Notes: generated by a model from the letters alone, not told the origin. Counted from the first letter of the stretch, positions 46,293 to 55,358 are shown. The stretch is DNA of 64,000 nucleotides from Rhizobium sp. Root483D2 (GCF_001426685.1 NZ_LMFB01000012.1:54655-118654); one strand, 5' to 3'. A program made the numbers and translations.

Positions 46293-46577
46293 TCATGCTG
46301 CCTTTTCTGGGGCCACAGCGCCGGGAGCTTTGATGCCAAGAAACATGCTTTTCACCGAAATACCCTCATCGACCGCAGTCCACCAGATGCCTTCGTACAT
46401 CAACTCGATGTCATTTAACTCGCTGTCGTTGAGCTTCGAAAGGAAGGGATACCACCAAAGAGGCGTTGCAATGACACGGCCGTCGGCGAGCGCGACATGA
46501 ACTTCGCCATCCGAACACCAGGCCCGTACCGGCCGCATTTCATCGGTTTCAAAGGCCAAAGAATTCATTCCAGGCAC
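46293..46577 (-). CDS. DUF2442 protein (possible antitoxin-like partner)
   Basis: A 94-residue protein of the DUF2442 type: MRPVRAWCSDGEVHVALADGRVIATPLWWYPFLSKLNDSELNDIE is the family core. DUF2442 genes often pair with DUF4160 genes, as here, where the 5' end overlaps DUF4160 by 29 nt. The pair is suspected to be a toxin-antitoxin-like unit by gene order, but activity is not shown. It sits between pheS and pheT. Confidence 0.83.
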   Translation of the reverse strand: MPGMNSLAFETDEMRPVRAWCSDGEVHVALADGRVIATPLWWYPFLSKLNDSELNDIELMYEGIWWTAVDEGISVKSMFLGIKAPGAVAPEKAA

Positions 46578-46785
46578 CTATCCATTCATCACGATGTTGC
46601 AAGGCTACTTTAAGCAACCGTGCGATTTCCTGGTCAGTATATCCCTTGTTCTGCGCCACATCCAAACTCTTCAGCCAGATCTTCAGGGACTTTCCGTCCT
46701 TAACGATATGAACGTGCGGCGGCTCGCCGATGTCCAAAGCATAGAAGCGGAACTTGTAGCCATGCCAAATCAGCAGGGTCGGCAT
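46549..46785 (-). CDS. DUF4160 protein (possible toxin-like partner)
   Basis: A 78-residue protein of the DUF4160 type: MPTLLIWHGYKFRFYALDIG, then EPPHVHIVKDGKSLKIWL, is characteristic. The function is unknown. The gene starts 4 nt after the pheS stop and overlaps the DUF2442 gene by 29 nt. The pair interrupts the pheS-pheT order in translational coupling, which is unusual for an essential operon. Confidence 0.83.
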   Translation of the reverse strand: MPTLLIWHGYKFRFYALDIGEPPHVHIVKDGKSLKIWLKSLDVAQNKGYTDQEIARLLKVALQHRDEWIGAWNEFFGL

Positions 46786-46789
46786 GTCG

Positions 46790-47875
46790 CTAAGCGCTCA
46801 ACCCGCCAAACAGCGTCGGCATGTCGAGCGGGCGGAAACCGTAATGGCTCATCCAGCGGACGTCGGCATCGAAGAAGTTGCGCAAATCGGGCATGCCATA
46901 TTTCAGCATGGCGATACGGTCGAGACCCATGCCCCAGGCAAAGCCCTGATAGACATCGGGATCAAGCCCGCCGGCGCGCAGAACGTTCGGATGCACCATG
47001 CCGCAGCCGAGGATTTCCATCCAGTCGGTGCCCTCGCCGAACTTGACGATCGGGCCGGAGGAGCGGTCGCACTGGATATCGACCTCAAAGGACGGCTCGG
47101 TGAACGGGAAGAAGGACGGGCGAAACCGCATCGTCACGTCATCGACCTCGAAGAAGGTCTTGCAGAACTCTTCGAGGATCCAGCGCATGTTGGCGACGTT
47201 TGACTTGGTATCGACAACGAGGCCTTCGACCTGATGGAACATCGGCGAATGCGTCGCGTCGCTGTCCTGGCGGTAGGTCTTGCCGGGAATGATAATGCGG
47301 ATCGGCGGGCTCGAGGCTTCCATCGTGCGGATCTGCACCGGCGATGTATGGGTGCGCAGGACCTTGCGCTCGCCGTTTGCGTCCGGATTGAAGAAGAACG
47401 TGTCGTGCATCTCGCGGGCCGGGTGACCTTCGGGAAAGTTCAGCGCGGTGAAATTGTAATGGTCGGTCTCGATATCGGGACCTTCGGCGATCGAGAACCC
47501 CATGTCGGCGAAGATCGCGGTGATCTCGTCGATGATCTGGCTGATCGGGTGGATGCGGCCGCGCTCGGCCGGCGAGGAGCGCACCGGCAGCGAGATATCG
47601 ACGGTCTCGCGGGCCAGGCGCTCGGCAATCGCAGCGTCCTTCAAATCGGACTTGCGGGCGGTGATGGCGGCAAAAATATCGGTCTTCAGCGCATTGATCG
47701 CAGCACCGCGCGTCTGGCGCTCTTCCGGCGTCATCGTGCCGAGCGTCTTCAAGAGTTCGGAGATCGAGCCCTTCTTGCCGAGTGCGTTGACGCGCACGGC
47801 CTCGATCGCCGCCTCATCACCGGCAGCGGTCACTTCGGCCAGTAGATTGTCTTTCAGTGTTTCCAGATCGGACAT
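46790..47875 (-). CDS. pheS: Phenylalanyl-tRNA synthetase alpha subunit
   Basis: A 361-residue alpha chain. The N-terminal coiled tRNA-contact segment (about 1-90) precedes the class II catalytic core: motif 2 is near [30 protein letters not shown] and motif 3 near [17 protein letters not shown]. It activates phenylalanine and, with PheT, charges tRNA-Phe. It follows rplT by 107 nt; a terminator-like hairpin lies in the gap. Confidence 0.98.
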   Translation of the reverse strand: MSDLETLKDNLLAEVTAAGDEAAIEAVRVNALGKKGSISELLKTLGTMTPEERQTRGAAINALKTDIFAAITARKSDLKDAAIAERLARETVDISLPVRSSPAERGRIHPISQIIDEITAIFADMGFSIAEGPDIETDHYNFTALNFPEGHPAREMHDTFFFNPDANGERKVLRTHTSPVQIRTMEASSPPIRIIIPGKTYRQDSDATHSPMFHQVEGLVVDTKSNVANMRWILEEFCKTFFEVDDVTMRFRPSFFPFTEPSFEVDIQCDRSSGPIVKFGEGTDWMEILGCGMVHPNVLRAGGLDPDVYQGFAWGMGLDRIAMLKYGMPDLRNFFDADVRWMSHYGFRPLDMPTLFGGLSA

Positions 47876-47911
47876 CGTTCATTTCCCGGTTCATTGCCGT
47901 GATCGGTCAAA

Positions 47912-47945
47912 GAAAAACCCGCGCCAGCCGTGCCAGCGCGGGTTT
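47912..47945 (-). terminator. Terminator-like hairpin between rplT and pheS
   Basis: On the minus strand, AAACCCGCGC and GCGCGGGTTT form a perfect 10-bp stem with an 11-nt loop followed by TTTTTCTTT, typical of an intrinsic terminator. It may end the rplT transcript or act as an attenuator for pheS. The short frame over it has only one Phe codon, so classical Phe attenuation is not supported. Confidence 0.8.
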
Positions 47946-47982
47946 CCCAATTCATATCCAAAAGGCTTGGGAAGCGCTGGTT

Positions 47983-48387
47983 TTAACGAACCGCGCTTTC
48001 AAACTCGTTGGTGGTGCCTGCGTCCTTGAGGTATTCAAGCGCCTTCTTGGCAGCGCCGATCAGCGCGCCGAATGCTTCAGGCTCATGGATTGCCATGTCG
48101 GAGAGAACCTTGCGGTCGACTTCGATGCCAGCCTTCGACAGACCGTCGATGAAACGGCCATATGTCAGGCCATGTTCGCGAACGGCAGCGTTGATGCGCT
48201 GGATCCAGAGAGCGCGGAAGTTGCGCTTGTTGACCTTGCGGTCGCGATAGGCAAAAGCCTTCGAGCGATCCACGGCAGCCTTGGCTGCGCGGATGGTATT
48301 CTTGCGGCGGCCGTAGAAGCCCTTGGCTGCCTTGAGTGTCTTCTTATGCTTGGCGTGGGAAGTTACGCCGCGTTTTACACGTGCCAT
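47983..48387 (-). CDS. rplT: 50S ribosomal protein L20
   Basis: A 134-residue basic 23S rRNA-binding protein with the family start [35 protein letters not shown]. It is an early assembly factor of the large subunit and in other bacteria represses its own operon. It follows rpmI by 39 nt in the infC-rpmI-rplT cluster. The C-terminus has an alphaproteobacterial extension ([17 protein letters not shown]). Confidence 0.99.
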   Translation of the reverse strand: MARVKRGVTSHAKHKKTLKAAKGFYGRRKNTIRAAKAAVDRSKAFAYRDRKVNKRNFRALWIQRINAAVREHGLTYGRFIDGLSKAGIEVDRKVLSDMAIHEPEAFGALIGAAKKALEYLKDAGTTNEFESAVR

Positions 48388-48426
48388 GTCATGATCTCCT
48401 TAAAAAATCCAAAAGTGCCAGACGTC

Positions 48427-48630
48427 TTAGAGACCGTTGGGCAGGTAGTTCTTGATGACCTTCTTGCCATCAGGCTCTGCAAGCACCATGGTGCCGCGTG
48501 CATCGCGAATGAACTTGTTGGACCGCTTGATCATGCCATGGCGCTTGCCTGCGGCAGCTGCCATCACCTTGCCGGTCGCGGTGATCTTGAACCGCTTCTT
48601 GGCCGAGGATTTCGTCTTCATCTTGGGCAT
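48427..48630 (-). CDS. rpmI: 50S ribosomal protein L35
   Basis: A 67-residue basic protein ([20 protein letters not shown] near the N-terminus, [16 protein letters not shown] in the middle). The frame opens upstream at 48759, but the ATG at 48630 gives the exact L35 N-terminus and has GGAG upstream. It lies between infC and rplT. Confidence 0.98.
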   Translation of the reverse strand: MPKMKTKSSAKKRFKITATGKVMAAAAGKRHGMIKRSNKFIRDARGTMVLAEPDGKKVIKNYLPNGL

Positions 48631-48795
48631 TTTGCTACTCCATTCTTCTTGGTTTTGAGATCGACTGACGAGGTCGTCTCCAGCGTAAAGAACGGCCACG
48701 GCATGCCCTGCCGGACCGTTCGGACGGGGGCTTGTAACCGAAGCGCCCGCAAAGTGCAATGGGACTTAGGATAATTCCCGTTGCCCGCCGTCAAA

Positions 48796-48823
48796 ATGAA
48801 AAAGCCGCCATTGCGGCGGCTTT
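48796..48823 (-). terminator. Terminator-like hairpin between infC and rpmI
   Basis: On the minus strand, AAAGCCGCC and GGCGGCTTT form a perfect 9-bp stem with a 5-nt loop, followed by TTTCATTTT. It begins about 27 nt past the infC stop. It may partly terminate infC transcription or mark a regulated leader for rpmI-rplT. Confidence 0.75.
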
Positions 48824-48849
48824 CATCAGGTGCGGCCCTGGAGGGGCGG

Positions 48850-49386
48850 TTACCTTGGAGCCAGAACCATCATCATCTGACGGCCTTCCAGCTTCGGCTC
48901 GGCTTCGACCTTGGCGATTGCCGTGGTGTCTTCCTTCACCTGGAGGAGCAGTTTCATGCCCAGCTCCTGGTGTGCCATTTCGCGACCGCGGAATTTCAGG
49001 GTCACCTTGACCTTGTCGCCCTCTTCGAAGAAGCGGTTCATCGCGCGCATCTTGACGTCATAGTCATGCGTATCGATGTTCGGACGCATCTTGATCTCTT
49101 TGATCTCGATGATCTTCTGCTTCTTGCGCGCTTCGGCGGCTTTCTTCTGCGTCGCGTATTTCAGTTTGCCCAGATCAAGGATCTTGCACACCGGCGGTTC
49201 CGCGTTCGGCGAGATCTCGACGAGGTCAAGACCCAGTTCTTCCGCCATGCGGAGCGCCTGATCTGTGGGAACACTACCGTGGTTTACACCTTCGGCGTCG
49301 ATGAGCTGAACCCGGAGGGACCGGATTTCCTTGTTAGAGCGGGGCCCGTCTTTGACTGGGGCGTCCGTTTTGAACGGTCTGCGAAT
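48850..49386 (-). CDS. infC: Translation initiation factor IF-3
   Basis: A 178-residue IF-3. The N-terminal domain reads [20 protein letters not shown] then [31 protein letters not shown]. The C-terminal domain has [19 protein letters not shown]. It keeps the 30S subunit free and proofreads start codons. I placed the start at the ATT codon at 49386, with GAGGAG 9 nt upstream; the internal ATG at 49248 would cut the N-terminal domain. IF-3 classically uses an unusual start codon, which it discriminates against, for autoregulation. Confidence 0.95.
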   Translation of the reverse strand: MRRPFKTDAPVKDGPRSNKEIRSLRVQLIDAEGVNHGSVPTDQALRMAEELGLDLVEISPNAEPPVCKILDLGKLKYATQKKAAEARKKQKIIEIKEIKMRPNIDTHDYDVKMRAMNRFFEEGDKVKVTLKFRGREMAHQELGMKLLLQVKEDTTAIAKVEAEPKLEGRQMMMVLAPR

Positions 49387-49603
49387 GGTCGTACTCTCCT
49401 CGAGCTGTTACGAATGCAATGTCGGATAATAGCGCTTTGTCCCGGCAAAAATGCCGTCCAACTGCCGCTTGGTCTTCATGTGTAAATTGCTGCGGAAAAG
49501 TCAATAACACAGGTCTTCACGAAAATCACCACCTGTCAGGCATTCGAAGAATCTGTTTTAGAAAGAAAATCGGCGGAAAGCGCTTTAAAACAAGGAAAAC
49601 AGC

Positions 49604-50407
49604 ATGTCATTGCCACTGTCGAATACGGATCCGGACATGCTCGAGGTTGGTCACGGTCCCGAATCGCGCCGCATTGCCATGCGCGTCCTCAAGGCAAAAA
49701 GCGGAAACAGCCTGCCCACCCTGGTCTGGCTCGGCGGTTATCGCTCGGACATGACCGGCACCAAGGCGGTGGAGCTGGAGCGTCACGCGGCGGCGGCCGG
49801 CGCCGCATGCATCCGCTTTGATTATTCCGGCCATGGCGCTTCCGGCGGTGCCTTTGCCGACGGCACGATTTCAAGGTGGCTGGAGGAAAGTCTGGCCGTC
49901 ATCGATCATGCCGCACCGGAACGCATGGTTCTGGTCGGCTCGTCGATGGGGTGCTGGGTGGCGCTCCGGCTGATTGCCGAGTTGCGCGCCCGCGGGCAGG
50001 GCGAGACAGTCGCCGGTCTCGTTCTGATCGCGCCGGCCCCGGATTTCACCAGCGACCTCATCGAGCCCAATCTTTCGGATGCCGAACGCGCCTCGCTGTC
50101 CGAGCGCGGCTATTTCGAAGAGCCCACACCCTATGGCCCGGATCCGAACATCTTCACCGCGCGGCTGATCGAGGACGGGCGGCAGAACCGGGTGCTGACC
50201 GGCATTATCGAAACCGGCTGCCCCGTGCATATCCTGCAGGGCATGCAGGATCCCGATGTGCCCTATGCGCATGCCCTGAAGCTGATGGAGCATCTGCCAT
50301 CGGACGATGTGGTCATGACGCTCATCCGCGATGGGGATCATCGGCTGTCGCGGCCGGAGGATATCGCACGGATTTTAGCTGCCGTGGACGCCATGGCGGC
50401 TGGCTGA
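49604..50407 (+). CDS. Alpha/beta hydrolase
   Basis: A 267-residue serine hydrolase. The oxyanion region GGYRSDMTGTKA and FDYSGHGAS near residues 45-90 precede the nucleophile elbow VLVGSSMGCWVA near 105. Asp lies in GMQDPDVPY near 225 and His in DGDHRLSRPED near 245. It resembles carboxylesterase or palmitoyl-thioesterase-like enzymes; the substrate is unknown. It is a single gene divergent from infC, with 217 nt between the two starts. Confidence 0.88.
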   Translation: MSLPLSNTDPDMLEVGHGPESRRIAMRVLKAKSGNSLPTLVWLGGYRSDMTGTKAVELERHAAAAGAACIRFDYSGHGASGGAFADGTISRWLEESLAVIDHAAPERMVLVGSSMGCWVALRLIAELRARGQGETVAGLVLIAPAPDFTSDLIEPNLSDAERASLSERGYFEEPTPYGPDPNIFTARLIEDGRQNRVLTGIIETGCPVHILQGMQDPDVPYAHALKLMEHLPSDDVVMTLIRDGDHRLSRPEDIARILAAVDAMAAG

Positions 50408-50632
50408 AAACCGCAATACCCCTTGTGCCAAAGGGATTGCCGGGCATTTTAACCATATCCGGCGATCCCCAAATCTGCAGATTGACTTCGTTTCGGCCGC
50501 GCTGTTAACTCTTTGTTAACGATTAGAGCGGCGCGCGGCGGGGTATCTCCGCGAAAGCTGACCACGGTTTTCAAGCTTCGCGGGGATTCTTCAGACATGG
50601 TTTTGAAGAAAACCGCGCCACAGGGGACTTGC

Positions 50633-51253
50633 ATGGCGCAGTTGATGGGCATCCGGAAAATGGTCGTGGCATTCGCGGCAGTTTTCGTTTCAGCAGGCGC
50701 CGCAATCCCGGCGCCGTCGGCAACCGCCCTGTCGATGCAGACGGGCGCCATCACCTCGCAGCCTATCGGCCATTACGAGTTCTGCCAGTCCCACCGTCCG
50801 GAATGCGAGATCAAGACCAAATCGACGGTCGCCCCGCGCGTCACCGATTTCGGCTGGTCGGTCATCCGCCAGGTCAATCTCGCCGTGAACAATGAAGTCA
50901 CCCCGATGACCGACATGGACCTTTACGGCAAGGACGAGGTCTGGGCCTATCCGGAGGGTGCCGGCGATTGCGAAGACTATGTTCTCTTGAAGCGCAAACG
51001 CCTGCTGGAAAAAGGTTTTTCTCCGGCCGACCTGTTGATCACCGTCGTGCGCAAGCCGGATGGCGAAGGCCATGCCGTTCTCACCGTGCGCACCGCACAG
51101 GGCGACTTCATCCTCGACAATCTCGACAATGACGTAAAGATCTGGAGCAAGACACCCTATCGCTTCCTTAAGCGCCAGGCATCGTTCAACACGGGCCGCT
51201 GGGTGACGATCGAAAACGGTGCGGAAGTCCTGGTCGGCTCGGTCGGAAACTGA
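50633..51253 (+). CDS. Transglutaminase-like cysteine peptidase (BTLCP)
   Basis: A 206-residue periplasmic protein with a signal peptide (KMVVAFAAVFVSAGAAIPAPSATA). The catalytic triad is Cys in AGDCEDYVLLKR, His in EGHAVLTVRT and Asp in FILDNLDND, matching the bacterial transglutaminase-like cysteine proteinase family (DUF920). In other proteobacteria such peptidases (LapG type) cleave a surface adhesin. No lapD gene adjoins. Starts at 50513, 50597 and 50633 are possible; I chose 50633 because it gives the tidiest signal peptide. Confidence 0.85.
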   Translation: MAQLMGIRKMVVAFAAVFVSAGAAIPAPSATALSMQTGAITSQPIGHYEFCQSHRPECEIKTKSTVAPRVTDFGWSVIRQVNLAVNNEVTPMTDMDLYGKDEVWAYPEGAGDCEDYVLLKRKRLLEKGFSPADLLITVVRKPDGEGHAVLTVRTAQGDFILDNLDNDVKIWSKTPYRFLKRQASFNTGRWVTIENGAEVLVGSVGN

Positions 51254-51277
51254 CATTCACGAAATTCTGAATTTGAA

Positions 51278-51311
51278 AAGGGCGCGACCGGATCCGGGCG
51301 CGCCCTTCTTT
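51278..51311. terminator. Bidirectional terminator
   Basis: Perfect 9-bp stem AAGGGCGCG/CGCGCCCTT with a 12-nt loop followed by CTTTATTT, after the BTLCP gene and before the convergent VOC gene. The left side is A-rich, so it may serve both strands. Confidence 0.8.
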
Positions 51312-51317
51312 ATTTGA

Positions 51318-51710
51318 TCAGGCTGTCTTCACCGGCAGGACCTGGCCGACATCGATCCGGTTGCCATCGGGATCCTCAAAGACGAAGGCCCGAAGGCCAT
51401 AATCCTTGTCCTGCAGGCTTTTGATGATGCGTAGCCCCTGGCCTTGGCAAATTGCATGCAGGGCATCGACATCCCCCACCATCATATGGGCCACATTGAA
51501 GGCTGCAGCCTTGTGATCCGGCTGCAGGGTCAGGTGCAGTTCGGCCTGATCCCGTGCAAGGATCATGAAGCCGACCGGATTGCCGTTTTCGAAGGTTTTC
51601 CGGAAACCGAAGACGTTGACATAGAAGTCGTGGGCCTTGCCCATGTCCTTGACCGGGAGCATGGCGGCAATTCGCCCGAAGCGAATGCCGTGATCGGCGA
51701 TGTCATCCAT
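51318..51710 (-). CDS. VOC-family protein
   Basis: A 130-residue vicinal-oxygen-chelate protein. The first half starts IAAMLPVKDMGKAHDFYVNVFGFRKTF, and the second ends LRAFVFEDPDGNRIDVGQVL, the usual glyoxalase/bleomycin-resistance layout. The substrate is unknown. It is a single minus-strand gene, convergent with the BTLCP gene. Confidence 0.85.
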   Translation of the reverse strand: MDDIADHGIRFGRIAAMLPVKDMGKAHDFYVNVFGFRKTFENGNPVGFMILARDQAELHLTLQPDHKAAAFNVAHMMVGDVDALHAICQGQGLRIIKSLQDKDYGLRAFVFEDPDGNRIDVGQVLPVKTA

Positions 51711-51851
51711 CGCTTCACCTCAGATTTGGGAGAATTCCGGGGCCAAGGCGGGCGGTGCCGCGTCAGAACCGTACTCCTTTTTTCGATTGATGAGACGGTG
51801 CTCACGCCCGATCGGCTTTAGCAGGAAAATCCTCAATGGCAAAGCGCCCGG

Positions 51852-52835
51852 TCATGCATTGCCGATCAGGATACCTGCCGCCAGCACCAGTCCGCCACCC
51901 AGCACCACCTGGAATGCCGCGCGTAAAAACGGCGTTTCCATATATTTGTTCTGGATGAAGGCGATGACCCAGAGTTCGAAGAAGACGATGATGGCGGCGG
52001 TGATGGTCGCCGTCCAGAAATGCGGGATGAGATAGGGCAGGGCGTGGCCAAGACCGCCGAGCGTCGTCATGATGCCGCAGGCAAGGCCGCGCTTGAGCGG
52101 CGAGCCCCGGCCCGAGAGCTTGCCGTCGTCATGGGCGGCTTCGGTAAAGCCCATGGATATGCCCGCACCGACCGAGGCGGACAGGCCGACCAGGAACGTC
52201 TGCCAGGTGTCCTGCGTGGCGAAGGCGGCGGCAAAGATCGGCGCGAGCGTGGAAACCGAGCCATCCATCAGCCCGGCAAGGCCCGGCTGCACGTAGGTCA
52301 ACAGGAACTGGCGATGGGCGGTTTCATCCTCGGTCTTGCGCGCGCTCTCCGGCACATGCTTGTCCGTCAGCATGCGGGCAATGTCTTCATGGCCCTGTTC
52401 GGCAAGAGCGAGGTCTCCCAGCAATTGCCGGGTCGCCGCGTCGGACGTGTTTTTCGCTGCCTCCACATAGAAATTATAGGCCTGTGTTTCCATCGCTTCG
52501 GCCTCGCCGCGCATGGCATCGAGCGATTGGTTGTGGCGCAGCCAGTCGGGTTTGCGGGTGAGAAAGCCGCTGACATGCTCGCGCCGGATCAGCGGAATCC
52601 GCTCCCCGAAACGGCGGCGATGCATGTCGATCAGCATGGTCTTGTGGGTGTTTTCCACCTCGCCCATATCATCGAAAACCTTGGCGGAATCCGGATATTT
52701 GTCCCTCAGCGCATCGGCATAGGCAAAGTAGATGCGGGCATCGTCCTCTTCAGAGGAAATGGCGAGGGCCAGAACCTCCTGTTCGGACAGCGAGGACAAT
52801 GTGCGCTTGGAGCGCGGCAGCAGGCGGGAAAACAT
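51852..52835 (-). CDS. mbfA: Membrane-bound ferritin MbfA (ferritin-VIT fusion)
   Basis: A 327-residue protein. The N-terminal ferritin/rubrerythrin-like domain (about 1-165) has paired EExxH-type iron ligands, seen in ISSEEDDARIYFAYADAL, GEVENTHKTML, EAEAMETQAYNFY and ALAEQGHEDIA. The C-terminal VIT1-like membrane domain (about 180-327) has several helices. In Agrobacterium and Bradyrhizobium MbfA exports iron and protects from iron and peroxide stress. A perfect Irr box lies 17 nt upstream, fitting Irr repression under low iron. Confidence 0.95.
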   Translation of the reverse strand: MFSRLLPRSKRTLSSLSEQEVLALAISSEEDDARIYFAYADALRDKYPDSAKVFDDMGEVENTHKTMLIDMHRRRFGERIPLIRREHVSGFLTRKPDWLRHNQSLDAMRGEAEAMETQAYNFYVEAAKNTSDAATRQLLGDLALAEQGHEDIARMLTDKHVPESARKTEDETAHRQFLLTYVQPGLAGLMDGSVSTLAPIFAAAFATQDTWQTFLVGLSASVGAGISMGFTEAAHDDGKLSGRGSPLKRGLACGIMTTLGGLGHALPYLIPHFWTATITAAIIVFFELWVIAFIQNKYMETPFLRAAFQVVLGGGLVLAAGILIGNA

Positions 52836-52851
52836 GATGTAAGCGACCTAG

Positions 52852-52868
52852 TTTAGAATAATTCTAAA
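52852..52868. promoter_or_regulatory. Iron control element (Irr box) of mbfA
   Basis: TTTAGAATAATTCTAAA, a perfect 7-bp inverted repeat with a 3-nt spacer, matches the rhizobial Irr consensus TTTAGAA-N3-TTCTAAA. It ends 17 nt upstream of the mbfA ATG, where a bound Irr would block transcription in iron-poor cells. Confidence 0.9.
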
Positions 52869-52972
52869 TTTAGGGCTGCATCATGTGAAGGTCAAGCCCC
52901 GGCGCCGAGTTAGGCTGCAGGATAAAATTCCCCTGGGAACAGAAGGATAAGAATGGCACGGCGGCCAGCCGC

Positions 52973-54214
52973 TTAGAGAGTGATGTTCAGCGTCTGCTCG
53001 CGCACGATATAGGCTTTTTGCCGGTCGGTAATGTAATCGCGTACGATCGGTGCGGCATCGCGCGAACGGGACAGCTGCATGTGAAAAACCAGCTGGCTGC
53101 CGGTGCGGAACATCGTTTCGCAGCTCACCAAATAGAATTCCCACATGCGGGCAAAGCGCTCGTCGTAGAGTTCAACCACCTTGTCGCGGTTCTTGTCGAA
53201 GCGCTCGACCCAGTGCTTGAGCGTCGTTGCATAGTGAACGCGCAGGAATTCCAGATCGCTGACCCACAGGCTGTTGCGCTCCACCACTTCGAATACTTCG
53301 GAGAGGGCGGGCGAATAGGCGCCGGGGAAGATATATTTGCGCAGCCAGGCGCTGGCCATGCCGGGCGGGCTCATATGGCCGATGGAATGCAGCACCGCGA
53401 TGCCGTCGTCGGGCATCAGTGCATTCAGCTTCTTGAAATATTCGTCGTAATGGCTGACGCCGACATGCTCGAACATGCCGACTGAGACGATGCGGTCGAA
53501 GGTCTCATTGACCTCGCGGTAGTCGCGCAGCTCGAAACGGACGCGGCCCTCAAGGCCCGCATCCTTGGCGCGCTGCGTCGCCAGCGCCTGCTGTTCCCTG
53601 GAGAGTGTGACACCCAGCACCTCGACATTTTCGAGCTGGGCGAGATAGAGCGCCAGATCCCCCCAGCCGCAGCCGATATCCAGCACCTTCATGCCGGGCC
53701 GCAGGCAGAGTTTTGCGGCCAGCAGCCGCAGCTTGTTGCGCTGCGCCTGCTCCAGCGTCTCGTCTGGCTCGCGGAAATAGGCGCAGGAATAGAGCATGTG
53801 CTTGTCGAGGAAGAGCTTGTAGAATTCGTTACCGAGATCGTAGTGATGGGCGACGTTGCGCTGGGCCTCGCCCTTGACGTTGGATTGCTGGCGCTTGCGA
53901 AAGCGCATCTTGATGGCGCGCAAAGCCTTCTGGATAGGATAGGAGCCGAGCGACAGCCGGTTGATCGAAAACAGCGTCAGGAAATCGCGCAGTGTCGAGC
54001 CGTCTTCGAAGCGCAGCGTGCCGTCCATATAGGCCTCGCCGGCGGCCAGTTCGGAATTGAATACGAGGCTGCGGTAAAGCTTGCGATCGGTGAGCCGCAT
54101 CGTTACCTCCGGGCCCGGCTCCCCCTTGAAAACATGTGGTTTGCCATCGGCGTCGATAACGGTCAGCTGGCCCTTGCGAATGAATGCTTTCATCATATGC
54201 GATAGTGGAAACAT
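52973..54214 (-). CDS. cfa: Cyclopropane-fatty-acyl-phospholipid synthase
   Basis: A 413-residue SAM-dependent methyltransferase that adds a methylene bridge to unsaturated phospholipid acyl chains. The N-terminal lipid-binding part is followed by the SAM loop LDIGCGWGDLALYLAQLE near residue 175, and the active-site region near GMFEHVGVSHYDEYFKKL. The longer frame starts at 54262; the ATG at 54214 has GAGG upstream. The CFA protects membranes in stress and stationary phase. Lies downstream of the DMT gene on the same strand, with 84 nt between. Confidence 0.93.
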   Translation of the reverse strand: MFPLSHMMKAFIRKGQLTVIDADGKPHVFKGEPGPEVTMRLTDRKLYRSLVFNSELAAGEAYMDGTLRFEDGSTLRDFLTLFSINRLSLGSYPIQKALRAIKMRFRKRQQSNVKGEAQRNVAHHYDLGNEFYKLFLDKHMLYSCAYFREPDETLEQAQRNKLRLLAAKLCLRPGMKVLDIGCGWGDLALYLAQLENVEVLGVTLSREQQALATQRAKDAGLEGRVRFELRDYREVNETFDRIVSVGMFEHVGVSHYDEYFKKLNALMPDDGIAVLHSIGHMSPPGMASAWLRKYIFPGAYSPALSEVFEVVERNSLWVSDLEFLRVHYATTLKHWVERFDKNRDKVVELYDERFARMWEFYLVSCETMFRTGSQLVFHMQLSRSRDAAPIVRDYITDRQKAYIVREQTLNITL

Positions 54215-54298
54215 GCACACCTCGATGGAAAAAGCGACGCTTGCAAAGCAGCACTCTATCACCCGGCTTGTAAAAAGCGCGCCATTAATTCTGGCCTG

Positions 54299-55228
54299 TC
54301 AGCGGCCTGTGGCGGTGGCTCCGGCGCTGGCGGCAACGACGAGAACGGTGCCACCGATCTGCAGCGCGGTCATCGGCTGGCTGAGCACCAGAAAGCCCGC
54401 AAGCGCGCCGAGCGCCGGTTCAAGGCTCATCAGGATGCCAAAAGATGAGGTGCTCATCCGCCGCAGCGCGATCATTTCGAGCGCATAGGGGATCAGCGGC
54501 ACGAGGAGAGCGAGCCCGGCAATGGTGACGACACCTTCCGTCGTCATGCGTGGCAGGTCGATGAGCCCGAACGGCGTGGCGACAACGGCCGCAACGATCA
54601 GCGACATGGAGAGCCCCTGCAGGCCTTCAAACGCGTCCCCGGCCTTCTTCATCAGGATGATGTAAAGCCCCCAGCCGGTGGCAGCCCCAAAGGCAAAGAG
54701 TATGCCGGTCGTATCGCCGATCCAGCCATTTCCATCATGCGCCAGAAGCAGCACGCCGGCCCCGGCGATCAGCGGCCAGACAAGCCGCCAGCCAAGCCCG
54801 AAGGCAAAAGTGGCAACCGCAAGCGGACCGAGGAAATCGATGGCAACGGCGAGACCGAGCGGAATACGTTCGATGGCGGTGAAAAAGCACAGCGTCATAC
54901 CGGCCATGCAGGCGCCCAGCATTCCCGCCATCTGCCACTGCGCCCGCGAATAACGAAGGACCGGCGGGCGAACGATCAAGGCCAGCAGAACCGCAGCCCA
55001 GGCCAGGCGCAGCCAGGTGGTGCCGAACGGCCCATAGGCAGCGATCGACGGTGCCGACAGCGCCGAGCCGAACTGGACACTCGACATCGACAACAGACAC
55101 ATCAGGCCGCCGGTGAGTGCTGCTGCGGTGCCGGCAGCAGGCAGCGTGTTGACAGGCGCAACGACACCTTCGCTGCCATGGACTGGTGTTTTTGTCCGCT
55201 GATCCAAGGCTCGTCCTCCCACAGGCAA
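54299..55228 (-). CDS. EamA-family (RhtA-like) DMT exporter
   Basis: A 309-residue inner-membrane protein of ten helices in two EamA repeats. Helix 1 starts near LTGGLMCLLSMSSVQFGSALSAPSIAAYGPFGTTWLRL, the RhtA (threonine/homoserine exporter) start. It probably exports amino acids or related metabolites. The start is uncertain: TTG at 55228 is the longest, and an internal start near the first helix is possible. Confidence 0.82.
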   Translation of the reverse strand: MPVGGRALDQRTKTPVHGSEGVVAPVNTLPAAGTAAALTGGLMCLLSMSSVQFGSALSAPSIAAYGPFGTTWLRLAWAAVLLALIVRPPVLRYSRAQWQMAGMLGACMAGMTLCFFTAIERIPLGLAVAIDFLGPLAVATFAFGLGWRLVWPLIAGAGVLLLAHDGNGWIGDTTGILFAFGAATGWGLYIILMKKAGDAFEGLQGLSMSLIVAAVVATPFGLIDLPRMTTEGVVTIAGLALLVPLIPYALEMIALRRMSTSSFGILMSLEPALGALAGFLVLSQPMTALQIGGTVLVVAASAGATATGR

Positions 55229-55333
55229 TGGCGCTCACGCCCCTGACTGGCTCTACCGAATGCCGGCGGTTGCGGCAAATTCATATTTGTGGCGGTTAAT
55301 ATAAGGGTATTTGATCATGCTTATGGAGCCCTT

Positions 55334-55358
55334 GGAACATATTGCCCGCCAGCCCGTT
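55334..55358 (+). promoter_or_regulatory. EcfG general-stress promoter
   Basis: GGAAC at 55334-55338 and CGTT at 55355-55358, separated by 16 nt, match the alphaproteobacterial EcfG consensus GGAAC-N16-17-CGTT. The boxes lie 45 nt upstream of the small membrane protein ATG. Confidence 0.85.

Noticed and set aside
47876-47982. Phe-rich leader peptide for pheST attenuation
   Set aside because: The short frame over the terminator has only one Phe codon, so classical attenuation is not supported.
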